From Streptomyces scabiei 87.22 (lineage in GTDB: Bacteria > Actinomycetota > Actinomycetes > Streptomycetales > Streptomycetaceae): a DNA stretch of 64,000 bases. Under the pieces are notes generated by a model that searched no databases, was not told where the DNA came from, and saw only the letters and a program-made list of their open reading frames with translations. The position numbers and the translations under genes are program-made. How positions within the stretch are numbered: the stretch's first letter is position 1; each line of letters starts with the position of its first letter. Shown piece by piece: positions 42,502 through 51,686 of this stretch. Location of the stretch: positions 7,254,001 through 7,318,000 of the forward strand of contig NC_013929.1 in the NCBI RefSeq assembly GCF_000091305.1. The letters are read 5' to 3'.

Positions 42502-43899
42502 TCAGAAGGGGCCACTGGCCGCGTAGGCCTCACGCAGCCGCTGGGCGGTGATCCGGGCCTGTGCGGAGTGCCGCAGGGAGCGGCGCCGGGTGCTGCCCTC
42601 ATTGCTGTTGCTGGTGCCCGAACCGCTTCGTGCCGCGGGGCGACCGCGATCGTGGTCCGGTTTCCTCACTGTCTCGTCCGTCGGCGGAGTCCCGGCCGTG
42701 GTGGTATCGGCCGAGGGGGCGGCGGGCGGCGCGGCGGGGATGTCGATCCGGGCGAACAGCAGACGCGGATCCGCCGGAGGGGGCACCGGGGTCGGAGGCG
42801 TCGGCGGAGCGTCTTCGAGCTGCCCGCCTGGTCCGGCTGGACCGGCCGCAGATGTACGTGCCCGAGCTGCCGATCCTGGTGCGGCCCTCCGTGCGGATGC
42901 CGGTGCGGATCCCGGTGCGACAGGGCGGGCCACGGCGAGCAGGTCGTCGAGGACGTGGGCCGGAGACGCCGTGAAGTTCGTGAGCCTGCGCCGCGCCTGG
43001 GCGACCTTGAGCCCCCGGGCCTCGATCAGCGCCCGGCACCACCGTACGACCTCGTCGAGCGCGGGCCGGTCCTGGGGGCGGTGGGCCAGCATCGCCGTCA
43101 GCAGCGGCACCAGTTCCTCGGGCGCTCCCGAGAGGTCGGGTGTGATCGAGGCGTCGACCACCTGGTGGAACAGGAGGTGGATGTTGTCGGCCCGGTAAGG
43201 GGCATGCCCCGAGGAGGCGAACAGCAGCACGGCGCCCAGTGCGTACACATCGACTGCGGTGGTGAGCGGCTTCTCGCCGTTCGCCTGCTCGGGCGGCATG
43301 CAGGAGGGCGTACCTACGACCGTGTTCGCCGCGGTCAGCGACACACTGGACTCCGCGAACACCGCGAGTCCGAAATCGATCACCTTCGGTCCGTTGGGGC
43401 CGAGGAGCACATTGGCCGGCTTCAGATCCCGGTGCAGCAGCCCCTGCTTGTGCACCGTCGCCAGCGCCTCCGCGAGCGTCGCGCCCAGCGACGCGGTGAG
43501 CAGGGCGTCCAGCGGGCCGTGACCGGCGACATGCCTGCTGAGGTCCAGCCCCTCGACGTACTCGGTGGCCAGCCACGGGGGGTCCGCCTCCGGGTCCGCG
43601 TCGAGGAGAGCGGCGATCCGGGCTCCCCAGATCGTCTTGAGGATCTCCACCTCCTGCGCGAACCTCAGCCGGGTCTCGGAGTCCACGACGGACGGCTTGA
43701 TCACCTTCACGGCGGCCGGTTCCCCGCCCGGCGACTCCCCCAGATACACCTGCCCCATGCCGCCCTGCCCGATCCTCCCGAGCAGTTCGTATCCGCCCAG
43801 CTCGGGGGGATCGTCGGGGCTGAGGGGTGCGATGTGCACGTGGGGCCTCACAATCGGGGCAGGCGATTCGGGCAGGCGTTCGTCATCACGCCGGACCAC
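42502..43899 (-). CDS. Hanks-type Ser/Thr protein kinase
   Basis: A protein of 465 residues. Seen: the Gly-rich loop 'GRIGQGGMGQVY' (41-52), ATP-binding K65 in 'AAVKVIK', catalytic loop 'HRDLKPANV' (H156, D158, K160), and 'DFG' at 175-177, so the kinase should be active. After about residue 290 the chain is Ala/Pro/Ser-rich and looks disordered, with no transmembrane helix and no PASTA or WD repeats; the protein is therefore cytosolic. The GTG at 43897-43899 is the longest start, and a GTG at 43846-43848 is an alternative. It lies upstream of the DrmD-like/methylase operon on the same strand; PglW-like kinases act in some BREX systems, so participation in the defence locus is a fair inference. 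Confidence 0.9.
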   Translation of the reverse strand: MVRRDDERLPESPAPIVRPHVHIAPLSPDDPPELGGYELLGRIGQGGMGQVYLGESPGGEPAAVKVIKPSVVDSETRLRFAQEVEILKTIWGARIAALLDADPEADPPWLATEYVEGLDLSRHVAGHGPLDALLTASLGATLAEALATVHKQGLLHRDLKPANVLLGPNGPKVIDFGLAVFAESSVSLTAANTVVGTPSCMPPEQANGEKPLTTAVDVYALGAVLLFASSGHAPYRADNIHLLFHQVVDASITPDLSGAPEELVPLLTAMLAHRPQDRPALDEVVRWCRALIEARGLKVAQARRRLTNFTASPAHVLDDLLAVARPVAPGSAPASARRAAPGSAARARTSAAGPAGPGGQLEDAPPTPPTPVPPPADPRLLFARIDIPAAPPAAPSADTTTAGTPPTDETVRKPDHDRGRPAARSGSGTSNSNEGSTRRRSLRHSAQARITAQRLREAYAASGPF

Positions 43900-43978
43900 T
43901 CTTCGAGGAACGGGATGTGCGGCTGTCCGAAGCGGACGCCAGGCGACTCACTCTTCGTCGGCCGCCCCGGCGTCCGGC

Positions 43979-44773
43979 TCAGTGGTCGGGCGAGGTGTGG
44001 GTGGGGGAGGTGTGGGCGGGGCCTGCGTCGGCTCGGGGCGTCGGCCGACGGGCCGGTACCCCCTCTTCTCGTTCGGGTCGAACGGCGGTCGTGTCTCGGT
44101 CACCGGTCGTGTCTCCGTTTCCGCCTGCGGGAGCCGATTCAGTCGCGGGAGACACTTCGACGAAGTCGAGGACCTCCACGTCATCCATCCGAATATAGAT
44201 CCCGCCGGAGTGTTCAAGCGGCCGCTCGAAGACTCCGGACGCGGACAGAGCCCAGGCGCTCTGCAGATACAGGTCCGCGGCTTCCGGATAGCTCGACGTG
44301 TAGGACTCCTCACCGTAGTACCCGCCTACGAAGCCGCCGCTCTTCAGCCGCGCACGCACCAGGCAGTGACCGCGACTCTGGAAGAGCTTGTCCCACGCGG
44401 TGGGAACCGGGTCGTAGGCCGACCGGCTGCCTCGCGCACGCCACCAGGACGGCAGCCAGGCGGCGATGGCCGGCACCACGATCAACAGCGCCGCCGTTGT
44501 CAGGGCTGTGATGCGCGGATTCTCCGCCGCGCCGGTCAGCCAGCCCCGGCGGCGGTCGTAGACGAGACGCACCAGCCACGGGCCCGCGAGCAGGATGTAG
44601 AGGGTGTCGAGAACGACACCGGCCGTCACTGCCCGCAGCACGCGCTCGCCCAGGTCCTTGTGACCCGGAGCGAGGCCGCGGGCGCGCTCACGGACGAATT
44701 GGTAGATCGCGCCGGGAAGTACCAGGAGAAGGACGATGACGACCTGGGTGACTGTCGTCGGGGTGTGCGGCAT
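43979..44773 (-). CDS. DUF6338-like membrane protein
   Basis: A protein of 264 residues. Seen: three hydrophobic segments, 'VTQVVIVLLLVLPGAIYQFV' at the start, 'AGVVLDTLYILLAGPWL' near residue 55 and 'ALTTAALLIVVPAIAAWLPSWW' near 95, then a soluble domain with 'AWDKLFQSRGHCLVRARLKSGGFVGGYYG' and 'GGIYIRMDDVEVLDFVEV', a small SH3-like beta barrel pattern as in DUF6338. The C-terminal 50 residues are low-complexity. It is 79 bases upstream of the kinase gene on the same strand and divergent from the CHAT gene. Function unknown. Confidence 0.75.
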   Translation of the reverse strand: MPHTPTTVTQVVIVLLLVLPGAIYQFVRERARGLAPGHKDLGERVLRAVTAGVVLDTLYILLAGPWLVRLVYDRRRGWLTGAAENPRITALTTAALLIVVPAIAAWLPSWWRARGSRSAYDPVPTAWDKLFQSRGHCLVRARLKSGGFVGGYYGEESYTSSYPEAADLYLQSAWALSASGVFERPLEHSGGIYIRMDDVEVLDFVEVSPATESAPAGGNGDTTGDRDTTAVRPEREEGVPARRPTPRADAGPAHTSPTHTSPDH

Positions 44774-44915
44774 CGCTGAGCGTCCCTCCGAATCGCGGGT
44801 GCGGGAGACACACGGCCCCGAGTCCCATGTCCCGTAATCTCAGGGTGAGTTGGCTGTGTGCCGCGGACATACTGGCGTGGCACTTGCACATTACTGTGAG
44901 GCCGGGGGCGCCTGA

Positions 44916-47771
44916 ATGCGAGACAACCTGTTCCGGATGCGTTCCGTCTGGATCGAAGCTCTGGCGGCTCGGGTCTGTCGTGAACTCAGGCCCAGTACCT
45001 GCCCTTCAGGCATGTTCCCCGCCTGGGTCGAGAGTGACCCGCTGGCGCTCGCCGCTCTGTTGACCCGCGTCGCCGCGGAAGACATCAAGGGCAGTTCTCC
45101 GCAGGCCATGGGCGACCATCTGCGGTCGACAGGCCTCATCGACTCCAGGGTGCCCGGTCCCGTGGTCGTCGAGAACCTTGTCCTGCCGGTGCTGCGCACG
45201 GTTCGTAAGCGTGGGGTCCCGTGGGAACGGTGGTGGGAGGTCACCGGACTTCACGTACTGCTCATCGAGCTGTGGTCCGGACGGCGACTGTCGGTTCGAT
45301 CCGCGGAGACCGTCCGCGAGGAGCTGACGAGCGTCTGGCGGACCCCGGACCATCTTGTTGAAACCTTCCTCCACAATGCCGTGGACCCTTATGCCTCGTT
45401 GCCACCGGACCTCCTTCACGAATCCGCCTCCGGCAAAGCGAGAGCGTTCCTGGAAACTCTTGTCGTCGGCGGCTGGATCAAGATCACCCGTAGCGAGGAT
45501 GTCCTGCGAGCCAGGCCGGCGCTGACTGACAGGCCTGATCTGACGGAGGTTGTCAGGCGCCTGCAGTGCCGTTTCGATCTGGAGAACGCGATGGAACGCA
45601 TGAGGAATCCTTCAGCGGAACTCCTGGCGGGCCTGCGCGGGGATCTCGACGCATGGGACGCTCAGATGGGTCGAGTGTGGTCTCAACTGACCGCGTACGA
45701 GCTCGCACTGCTTGAACCGATCATGGAGGATGACCGGTACGCGGATGAATGTCTGGTGGCGGGCAAGGGGCTGAGTCAAGCCCGGCTGCTGATGGACGAT
45801 GCTCTGCTGTGGGAGCCGCGGACCAGTGCTCCGAGTTCTTCGGTTCCCGACTGGATGGTCGAGGAGATCGTCACAGCTGGAGCGCGTTTCTTCCATGTGC
45901 AGACAGGTCCTCACCCTGTCTGGCTGGCCACCGCCGAGACGGACACGCACATTTCCGCCATGCGGGCGTTGATGGAGCCGGGTGCGGGGCACGCATTCGG
46001 AGTCGAGGAGTACGACGACGGTCTGAGGCTGTGGCTCTCGTTTCCCGCTTTTTCGGGTGACTCGGACCCTTTTCTGGCTCCCTACACCTATTCCCTCAGG
46101 TGGGTGGAACACGCCTGGGAACTGCTGCATCTCGCGACTGTCGGATACGCCCGCCTCGCCGTCGTCCAGATCGTCGGTGACGGCGAACTCAAGGCGATGG
46201 GAAGCATCTGGCTGAGGCTGCCGGAGGAAGTGTGTGCCCGGAGCAGGAAGGCCGCGATCGCGGCACTCCGAGGACTGGTCGGCGCCGAGACGGAGACGAT
46301 AAGGCTGCGGATAGCCACCGATGGCCAGGATCAGGCGGCAGAGGTGGCCTTCCGTAGCTGCGAGAACGCCAAGAGCGAGGATATTCATGATGAAATCGCT
46401 CTCGGTGCCGACACCCCCGAGTACCGGGATTTCATGGAAGCCGTACGCGGCCTCGCCCGCGCCCGCGCTCGGCATGCCGCACGTCTGCTGGACCGGGAAG
46501 TCCCCCACGAGACGAGCACGGAGGTGAAGTCCGCCGCCGAGGAGCGCCAGCGGACACGGGAACTCCTCCGGGCAGCCGATCGCGGCGGCAACGGCAAGCC
46601 CGCGTCGAGCGGCGACTCCCCCAGTCTTCCGCCGGACGAGCGAACGGTGTTCATACATCTGATCAACCGGTACGGGAGGCTTCAGCTCGCAGCGTCCTGG
46701 ACTCACGAGGGCCGCCCGCACTTCGACCTCGTCACGTGCGAGGAGCTGTCTCTTCGACATCTCGCGGATGCGGTGGAGGAATGGCGGGGGCACTCACCGG
46801 ATCACCCCGGGAACGCGTGGTGTGACGGCATGGACCGGCTTGTCACGGAGTGCGGGGAGCTGGCGCGAGCCATCATGGAGATGGCCGAGTCCTCTGGGTG
46901 CGATCGGTTGATACTGAGTCCCACGGCTCCGCTGGAACTGCTGCCTCTGCACGCCGCTCCGCTCGTAAGCGACCGGTCCATGACATTGAGCGATGCTTTC
47001 GAGCACATCGCTTATGCGCCCACCGCTCGCCTCGTGTCCGCCATCCAAAGGTCCCCACGCCATGATGCGGGAATCGAGCTGCTGGTCGTCGCGCACGGTG
47101 GGGGCCACCTTCCCGGCATCACATCGATCGGCGGCCCGCGCTGCGAAGCAGAGCTGATCGCCGAACTCCACGGAAACGCGGAAGTGCTCCGGCAAGAGGC
47201 AGCGACTCCCGCTCGAGCTGTGCGCGCGATGTCCCACGCGCGAATCGTGCACGTGGCATCACACGGTATTCCTCATCCGAATCGCTGGGCCACCGGGCTT
47301 GCGCTGCACGGCAGTTCACTGGGTGAAGCCACACTTACGGCCGGCAGGATCCTTGCCGAAGGCGCTTTCTCCAGCGTGGACCTGGTCGTCCTGAACGCCT
47401 GCCGGACAGGCGCGCACGAAAGCACCGGACGGACCGTGCAGACCCTACGCAGCCTTGAGTCCGCGTTTCTGGCTCGCGGAGCGAGAGCGGTCATCTCCAC
47501 GCTGTGGGAGATCACGGATCTGCTGGGCGTCGTCTTCTCCGCCGTGCTCCACGCCTACCTCGGCTCCGGCAGTGACCCCGGCGCCGCCTACGCCGACACG
47601 ATTCGATATCTGCGTATGTATCAGTGGCGAGAGCCGTCTTGCCGAGGACCCTTGCCCTCCGCCGAGTCGGCCATCGATTCGATGCTTCCGGAGTGGCGTA
47701 CCCATATGGATCGTCAGGTCGCCGAGAACCCGCGGTTCTGGGCCGCTTTCAAGATCACCGGAGCTGTGTGA
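44916..47771 (+). CDS. CHAT-domain protease (caspase-like effector)
   Basis: A protein of 951 residues. The C-terminal 350 residues form a CHAT protease (clan CD): catalytic H783 in 'IVHVASHGIPHP' and C829 in 'DLVVLNACRTGA', with 'RSLESAFLARGARAVISTLWEITD' after it. The first 600 residues are helical with no TPR or other named repeat recognised by eye, and presumably form the sensing or autoinhibitory part. CHAT proteases are related to separase and act as suicide or signalling effectors in bacterial immune systems. Preceded by a divergent 142-base region; the next gene converges on it 8 bases away. No ATPase partner is adjacent on its strand. Confidence 0.88.
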   Translation: MRDNLFRMRSVWIEALAARVCRELRPSTCPSGMFPAWVESDPLALAALLTRVAAEDIKGSSPQAMGDHLRSTGLIDSRVPGPVVVENLVLPVLRTVRKRGVPWERWWEVTGLHVLLIELWSGRRLSVRSAETVREELTSVWRTPDHLVETFLHNAVDPYASLPPDLLHESASGKARAFLETLVVGGWIKITRSEDVLRARPALTDRPDLTEVVRRLQCRFDLENAMERMRNPSAELLAGLRGDLDAWDAQMGRVWSQLTAYELALLEPIMEDDRYADECLVAGKGLSQARLLMDDALLWEPRTSAPSSSVPDWMVEEIVTAGARFFHVQTGPHPVWLATAETDTHISAMRALMEPGAGHAFGVEEYDDGLRLWLSFPAFSGDSDPFLAPYTYSLRWVEHAWELLHLATVGYARLAVVQIVGDGELKAMGSIWLRLPEEVCARSRKAAIAALRGLVGAETETIRLRIATDGQDQAAEVAFRSCENAKSEDIHDEIALGADTPEYRDFMEAVRGLARARARHAARLLDREVPHETSTEVKSAAEERQRTRELLRAADRGGNGKPASSGDSPSLPPDERTVFIHLINRYGRLQLAASWTHEGRPHFDLVTCEELSLRHLADAVEEWRGHSPDHPGNAWCDGMDRLVTECGELARAIMEMAESSGCDRLILSPTAPLELLPLHAAPLVSDRSMTLSDAFEHIAYAPTARLVSAIQRSPRHDAGIELLVVAHGGGHLPGITSIGGPRCEAELIAELHGNAEVLRQEAATPARAVRAMSHARIVHVASHGIPHPNRWATGLALHGSSLGEATLTAGRILAEGAFSSVDLVVLNACRTGAHESTGRTVQTLRSLESAFLARGARAVISTLWEITDLLGVVFSAVLHAYLGSGSDPGAAYADTIRYLRMYQWREPSCRGPLPSAESAIDSMLPEWRTHMDRQVAENPRFWAAFKITGAV

Positions 47772-47779
47772 ACCGCGTT

Positions 47780-48460
47780 CTATCTCAGATCACGTCGGCG
47801 CTCGGCCAGGCATGCCTTCCACAGGCCGTATGCGTGCTCTGCCTCGCCCAGCGACTCTGCGGTGAACTGCCGGTCGATGAAGCCCGTCGCGGCCACTCGA
47901 TCCACCACGGCCACCAGGTGCGCGGCCGCGCGCGCAATACGATCCGCGTGTACGAGTTTCAGTTGGGGCCGCAACTGCTCTTCCCGCCCGGCCACCGCCA
48001 GCAGGTCCGTAAAGTCATCAGGTTCCGCGTAGGCGGACGGCAGGCTGGGGAGGCCGGTGACAATGAGGTGGGCAACACCGACGGGTGCGGACGAGTCTCG
48101 GTCCTCTCTGCCCAGCACACGGTTCAACAGCCGACGGGTTTCATCCGTATCCCGCACTCGGGCGGCGATGGCCGTCAGTTCGTCCAACTCGGCGGAGACC
48201 GCTGCCGCGGACTCGGTAGCGAGATGTGCGCGCAAGCGGTCCGAGATGTGTCTGCCGGCCTCCGAGGCCTCGTCGATCACGGCATCGCATGCGTCGAGTT
48301 CGGCGAACGCCCTCTCCGCCGTCCGTACCGAGGCCCGGATCAGCTCGGCCGGGCCACACTCGAAGCCGCCCACCGCGTGCACGAGTTCCGACATCGACAT
48401 GCCAAGTGCCGCAGGCACAGCCTCAGCCTGCGACCGTTCCGTCGCCGTTCCGCTACCCAC
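47780..48460 (-). CDS. Helical protein of unknown function beside the CHAT gene
   Basis: A protein of 226 residues from GTG at 48458-48460, with a GGGGGA site just upstream; a longer ATG start at 48487 lacks one. Seen: almost entirely alpha-helical, Ala/Glu/Arg-rich sequence ('AERAFAELDACDAVIDEASEAGRHISDRLRAHL'), no membrane helices, no Cys clusters and no recognised motif. It converges on the CHAT gene with 8 bases between the stops, and is divergent from McrB by 137 bases. It might be an inhibitor or partner of CHAT or of McrBC, or unrelated. Confidence 0.7.
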   Translation of the reverse strand: MGSGTATERSQAEAVPAALGMSMSELVHAVGGFECGPAELIRASVRTAERAFAELDACDAVIDEASEAGRHISDRLRAHLATESAAAVSAELDELTAIAARVRDTDETRRLLNRVLGREDRDSSAPVGVAHLIVTGLPSLPSAYAEPDDFTDLLAVAGREEQLRPQLKLVHADRIARAAAHLVAVVDRVAATGFIDRQFTAESLGEAEHAYGLWKACLAERRRDLR

Positions 48461-48597
48461 CGTTCCCCCATCATGACTGATCCGCATCAGAACAGATCAT
48501 GGGCGCAGCACGCTTCGAATGCCAGCCCCGCTTCCAGGAGTGACGAGATCATGTCCACCGCAATCTCTGCCACCGACCCGAGCGACCGAGGAGACCG

Positions 48598-50454
48598 ATG
48601 ACGGACGAGTACCCGGAGTTTCTGCTACGCCTGCCGCACGACGGGCCGGTGGCGCGAGGACGGTTGCTCATGGAGAAGGGAACCAACGGCAGTCAGAAGA
48701 TGGTGGTCCTGGCAGGCTCGCCGGCCCGACCCGACGTCGTACCCTCCTTCCCCGTGCGGATGCCCTCCTCCCACCGGCTGCGGGAGCAACTGAGAGAAGA
48801 GGGGGCGATCAAGGAGACGACCACCTGGCCGGGTCGGCTGGAAGTCGTCAGGGACGTCGAGTGCAACTCACCCTCTGCTGCGGCGGAGATCCTCCTCGGC
48901 CGCAGTGCCAACGGCTGGCTGGAATGGAGGACCGCCGATGGCCGACCCCTCGCCGATTTCCTGGAACAGGCTTCGGCGGGCCCCAGCCGAGCCTGGCTGG
49001 TCCGGGACCCCGAGATCAGCGGACCTGGTCCGGCCGACCAGATGTGGCGCTCCAGGGACCATGTGACGCTGGGCGCGGACCGGTTGAGGCCGGGAGTGGC
49101 TCCAGGCATCAGCAAGGAGCGACTGCGCGCCATCGTGGACGAGGACTACGAGTCGGCGGTCGCCTACAGCCAGAGGGCACGATTCGTCGACGAATTCCAC
49201 GCGTTCCTCTCCCGGATGCGACCGGGGGACACTGTCTGCCTTTTCTCCGGTGGGAAGTTGTACGTCGGTGAGATCACAGGGAATGCCGAGCAGGCAGTTT
49301 CGGAGGACGGACGGAGTGTTCTGCGCCGCCCGGTGGAGTGGGCGAGGGAGGGATACCCGTACGACAAGCTTCCGGAGGAACTGCAGCAGAGGCTGCGCAC
49401 CGGACACGATCTGGTCGATCTGACGGCGGTCAAGAGCTTCCTCGACGGGCTCTGGTCGTCCGAAGCGGAACTGAGGAAGGTGGCCGAGGAAGCGTCGGCT
49501 GCATCCGGTGGGGCGATTCAGGCCGCCATCGCTCACCGTGAACTGGAGTTCCCGCAACCCGACGAAGCGCTGCGCGAGAAGCTCAACGTCCATCGCCTCG
49601 ATTGGCTCAGCGAGGTATGTGATCTGCTCTGGGACGAACGCCAGCTGATCTTCTACGGACCTCCCGGAACGGGCAAGACGTACCTCGCCCAGGAACTCGC
49701 CGAGTTCCTGGGCAGCGGCCCCGAGCAGGTCAAACTGGTTCAGTTCCATCCCAGTTACGCGTACGAGGACTTCTTCGAAGGGTTCCGGCCCAGAGAAGAC
49801 CCGGACACGCATGAGGTCGCGTTCCGGCTGACTCCCGGTCCGCTCCGGGAACTGGCTGATGTCGCCGGACGCGAGGGCAATCGGCACGTGCCGCACTTCC
49901 TGATCATCGACGAGATCAATCGTGCCAACCTGGCGAAGGTCTTCGGCGAGTTGTACTTCCTGCTGGAGTACCGAAAGAAAGCGATCCGACTCACGTATTC
50001 GGACGAGGACTTCGCCCTGCCCCGAAACCTGTTCATCATCGGCACGATGAACACCGCCGACCGGTCCATCGCACTGGTGGACGCCGCGATGCGCAGGCGC
50101 TTCGCCTTCGTCGAGCTCTCCCCGAGAACCGAGCCGACGAGTGGGCTTCTGGAACGCTGGCTGACGGGCGAGAAGAAGGACACCGAGCCGGCCGACCTGC
50201 TCGATGCCCTCAACGCCCGTATCGACGACGTTGACTTTCGGATCGGGCCGTCCTACCTGATGAAGCCCGGCGTCTACCGTGACGGCGGACTCGAACGCAC
50301 CTGGCGGACGAAGATCCTGCCGTTGCTGGAAGAGCACCACTACGGAGAAGGCGTGGACATCGAGAAGCGGTACGGACTGGCGGCGCTACGGGCGTCCCTG
50401 GCCGTACGCAAGGCTGCAGGGGACCAGGACGGGGAAGGCCGCGACACGCAGTGA
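48598..50454 (+). CDS. mcrB: McrB-like AAA+ GTPase with DUF4357-like and EVE/PUA-like N-terminal domains
   Basis: A protein of 618 residues with a strong ribosome site (GAGGAGACC). Seen: residues 25-115 read like DUF4357 ('KMVVLAGSPARPD', 'RLREQLREEGAI', 'NSPSAAAEILLGRSANGWLEW'); residues of about 195-290 resemble an EVE/PUA-type base reader ('FHAFLSRMRPGDTVCLFSGGKLYVGEITG', 'PYDKLPEEL'). The AAA+ motor follows: Walker A 'GPPGTGKT' with K360, 'LIIDEINRANLAKVFGEL' and the McrB signature 'IGTMNTADRSIALVDAAMRRRF'. In McrBC, the motor uses GTP and the N-terminal domain recognises modified DNA. Two stacked reader modules suggest recognition of a modified base other than simple 5-methylcytosine. 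Coupled to McrC by a four-base overlap (GTGA). Confidence 0.9.
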   Translation: MTDEYPEFLLRLPHDGPVARGRLLMEKGTNGSQKMVVLAGSPARPDVVPSFPVRMPSSHRLREQLREEGAIKETTTWPGRLEVVRDVECNSPSAAAEILLGRSANGWLEWRTADGRPLADFLEQASAGPSRAWLVRDPEISGPGPADQMWRSRDHVTLGADRLRPGVAPGISKERLRAIVDEDYESAVAYSQRARFVDEFHAFLSRMRPGDTVCLFSGGKLYVGEITGNAEQAVSEDGRSVLRRPVEWAREGYPYDKLPEELQQRLRTGHDLVDLTAVKSFLDGLWSSEAELRKVAEEASAASGGAIQAAIAHRELEFPQPDEALREKLNVHRLDWLSEVCDLLWDERQLIFYGPPGTGKTYLAQELAEFLGSGPEQVKLVQFHPSYAYEDFFEGFRPREDPDTHEVAFRLTPGPLRELADVAGREGNRHVPHFLIIDEINRANLAKVFGELYFLLEYRKKAIRLTYSDEDFALPRNLFIIGTMNTADRSIALVDAAMRRRFAFVELSPRTEPTSGLLERWLTGEKKDTEPADLLDALNARIDDVDFRIGPSYLMKPGVYRDGGLERTWRTKILPLLEEHHYGEGVDIEKRYGLAALRASLAVRKAAGDQDGEGRDTQ

Positions 50455-51647
50455 CGGAGATTCACCTCGTGGAGCACGCGCCCGCGACAGCCGTGCCCCT
50501 CCCGGACGGGGTGGGGCGGGCACTGGCCACGTCGAGGATCGTGGACGCTGTGCCCGATCCGTACGAGTCGAGGCTGTGGCGGCTGCGGGCGGGAAGCAAG
50601 GTGGGCGCGGTGAAGCTCGACATCCCGGGAGGTGAGACCGTCACCTTGAGGATCACGCCCAAAGTGCCCATCGAACGCCTCTTCTTCCTCCTCGGCTACA
50701 GCCTCGACCCCGCCGGCTGGCGGGAAGGAGAGGTCGACCTCGCCGGTCATGACGGACTGCTCCCTGCCTTCGCCCACGCCGTGGAGCGGCAGACAGATCG
50801 AGCCCTACGACAGGGGCTTCTGCAGGGCTATCGGCCCACGGAAGCCACGGCGTTCGTGGTACGGGGCCGGATTCTCGAAGCTGAGCAGATCCGGCGCCGA
50901 TTCACCGCCCCTCTGCCGGTGGAGATCGCATACGACGAATTCACCACGGACATCGCCGAGAACCGCATACTGCGGGCTGCGGTGGAACGACTGCTTCGCC
51001 TGCCCGGCATCCCCCGAAGCACACGCACGCGCCTGTTGCATCAGCGGGCCAGGCTCGCGGATGTCGCCCCACTTGTGCGAGGGCAGACCGTTCCGGTATG
51101 GCGGCCGAACCGTCTCAACGCTCGCTACCACCATGCGCTCCGCCTGGCATGCCTCGTTTTGGAGGGGGCGTCGGCCGAGCATCTGCCAGGTGGTCTGCGG
51201 ATGAGCGGCTTCCTCTTCGACATGAACAAGGTCTTCGAGGATTTCGTCTGTGTCGCGCTGCGTGAGGCTTTGTCCCTGTACGGCGGGCGCGGCACCCTCC
51301 AAGCCGGGAACATCTACCTTGATGTGGAAGACGCCATCCGGATGCGACCGGACTTCGTCTGGTACGGGGAGTCGGGACGTCCACTGGCGGTGGCCGACGC
51401 GAAGTACAAGGCGGGCAATCCGCGCGGCTATCCCGATGCCGATCTGTACCAGATGCTGGCCTACTGCACCTCCCTCGGGCTGAACAACGGTCACCTGGTG
51501 TACGCGAAGGGAAACGCGCCACACTCCGGCCACCTGGTCCGGCATTCCGGAATCGTGCTGCACCAGCATGCTCTCGATCTCGACCAGGCCCCATCGGAAC
51601 TTCTCGAATCGGTGGATGCGTTGGCGGCGCGCATGGTAAGACCATGA
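50451..51647 (+). CDS. mcrC: McrC-like nuclease subunit
   Basis: A protein of 398 residues starting at GTG inside the McrB stop. Seen: the N-terminal helper domain ('GETVTLRITPKVPIERLFFLLGY') and a C-terminal PD-(D/E)xK nuclease with D301 in 'RPDFVWYGES' and D316-x-K318 in 'VADAKYK', the canonical catalytic set. 'FLFDMNKVFEDFV' before it is conserved in McrC. McrC stimulates the McrB motor and cleaves DNA carrying modified bases at sites that are apart. It is the last gene of the accessory island; the frame ends 40 bases before the next gene on the opposite strand. Confidence 0.92.
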   Translation: MTEIHLVEHAPATAVPLPDGVGRALATSRIVDAVPDPYESRLWRLRAGSKVGAVKLDIPGGETVTLRITPKVPIERLFFLLGYSLDPAGWREGEVDLAGHDGLLPAFAHAVERQTDRALRQGLLQGYRPTEATAFVVRGRILEAEQIRRRFTAPLPVEIAYDEFTTDIAENRILRAAVERLLRLPGIPRSTRTRLLHQRARLADVAPLVRGQTVPVWRPNRLNARYHHALRLACLVLEGASAEHLPGGLRMSGFLFDMNKVFEDFVCVALREALSLYGGRGTLQAGNIYLDVEDAIRMRPDFVWYGESGRPLAVADAKYKAGNPRGYPDADLYQMLAYCTSLGLNNGHLVYAKGNAPHSGHLVRHSGIVLHQHALDLDQAPSELLESVDALAARMVRP

Positions 51648-51686
51648 CCGCGTTGATCCACGGAAACGCGATGCGAGGTTCGCCTC

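Noticed and set aside
42502..43899. The kinase as a PglW homolog of a BREX type 2 system
   Set aside because: It is only 465 residues, lacks the large PglW C-terminal region, and no pglZ or brxC-like gene is present.
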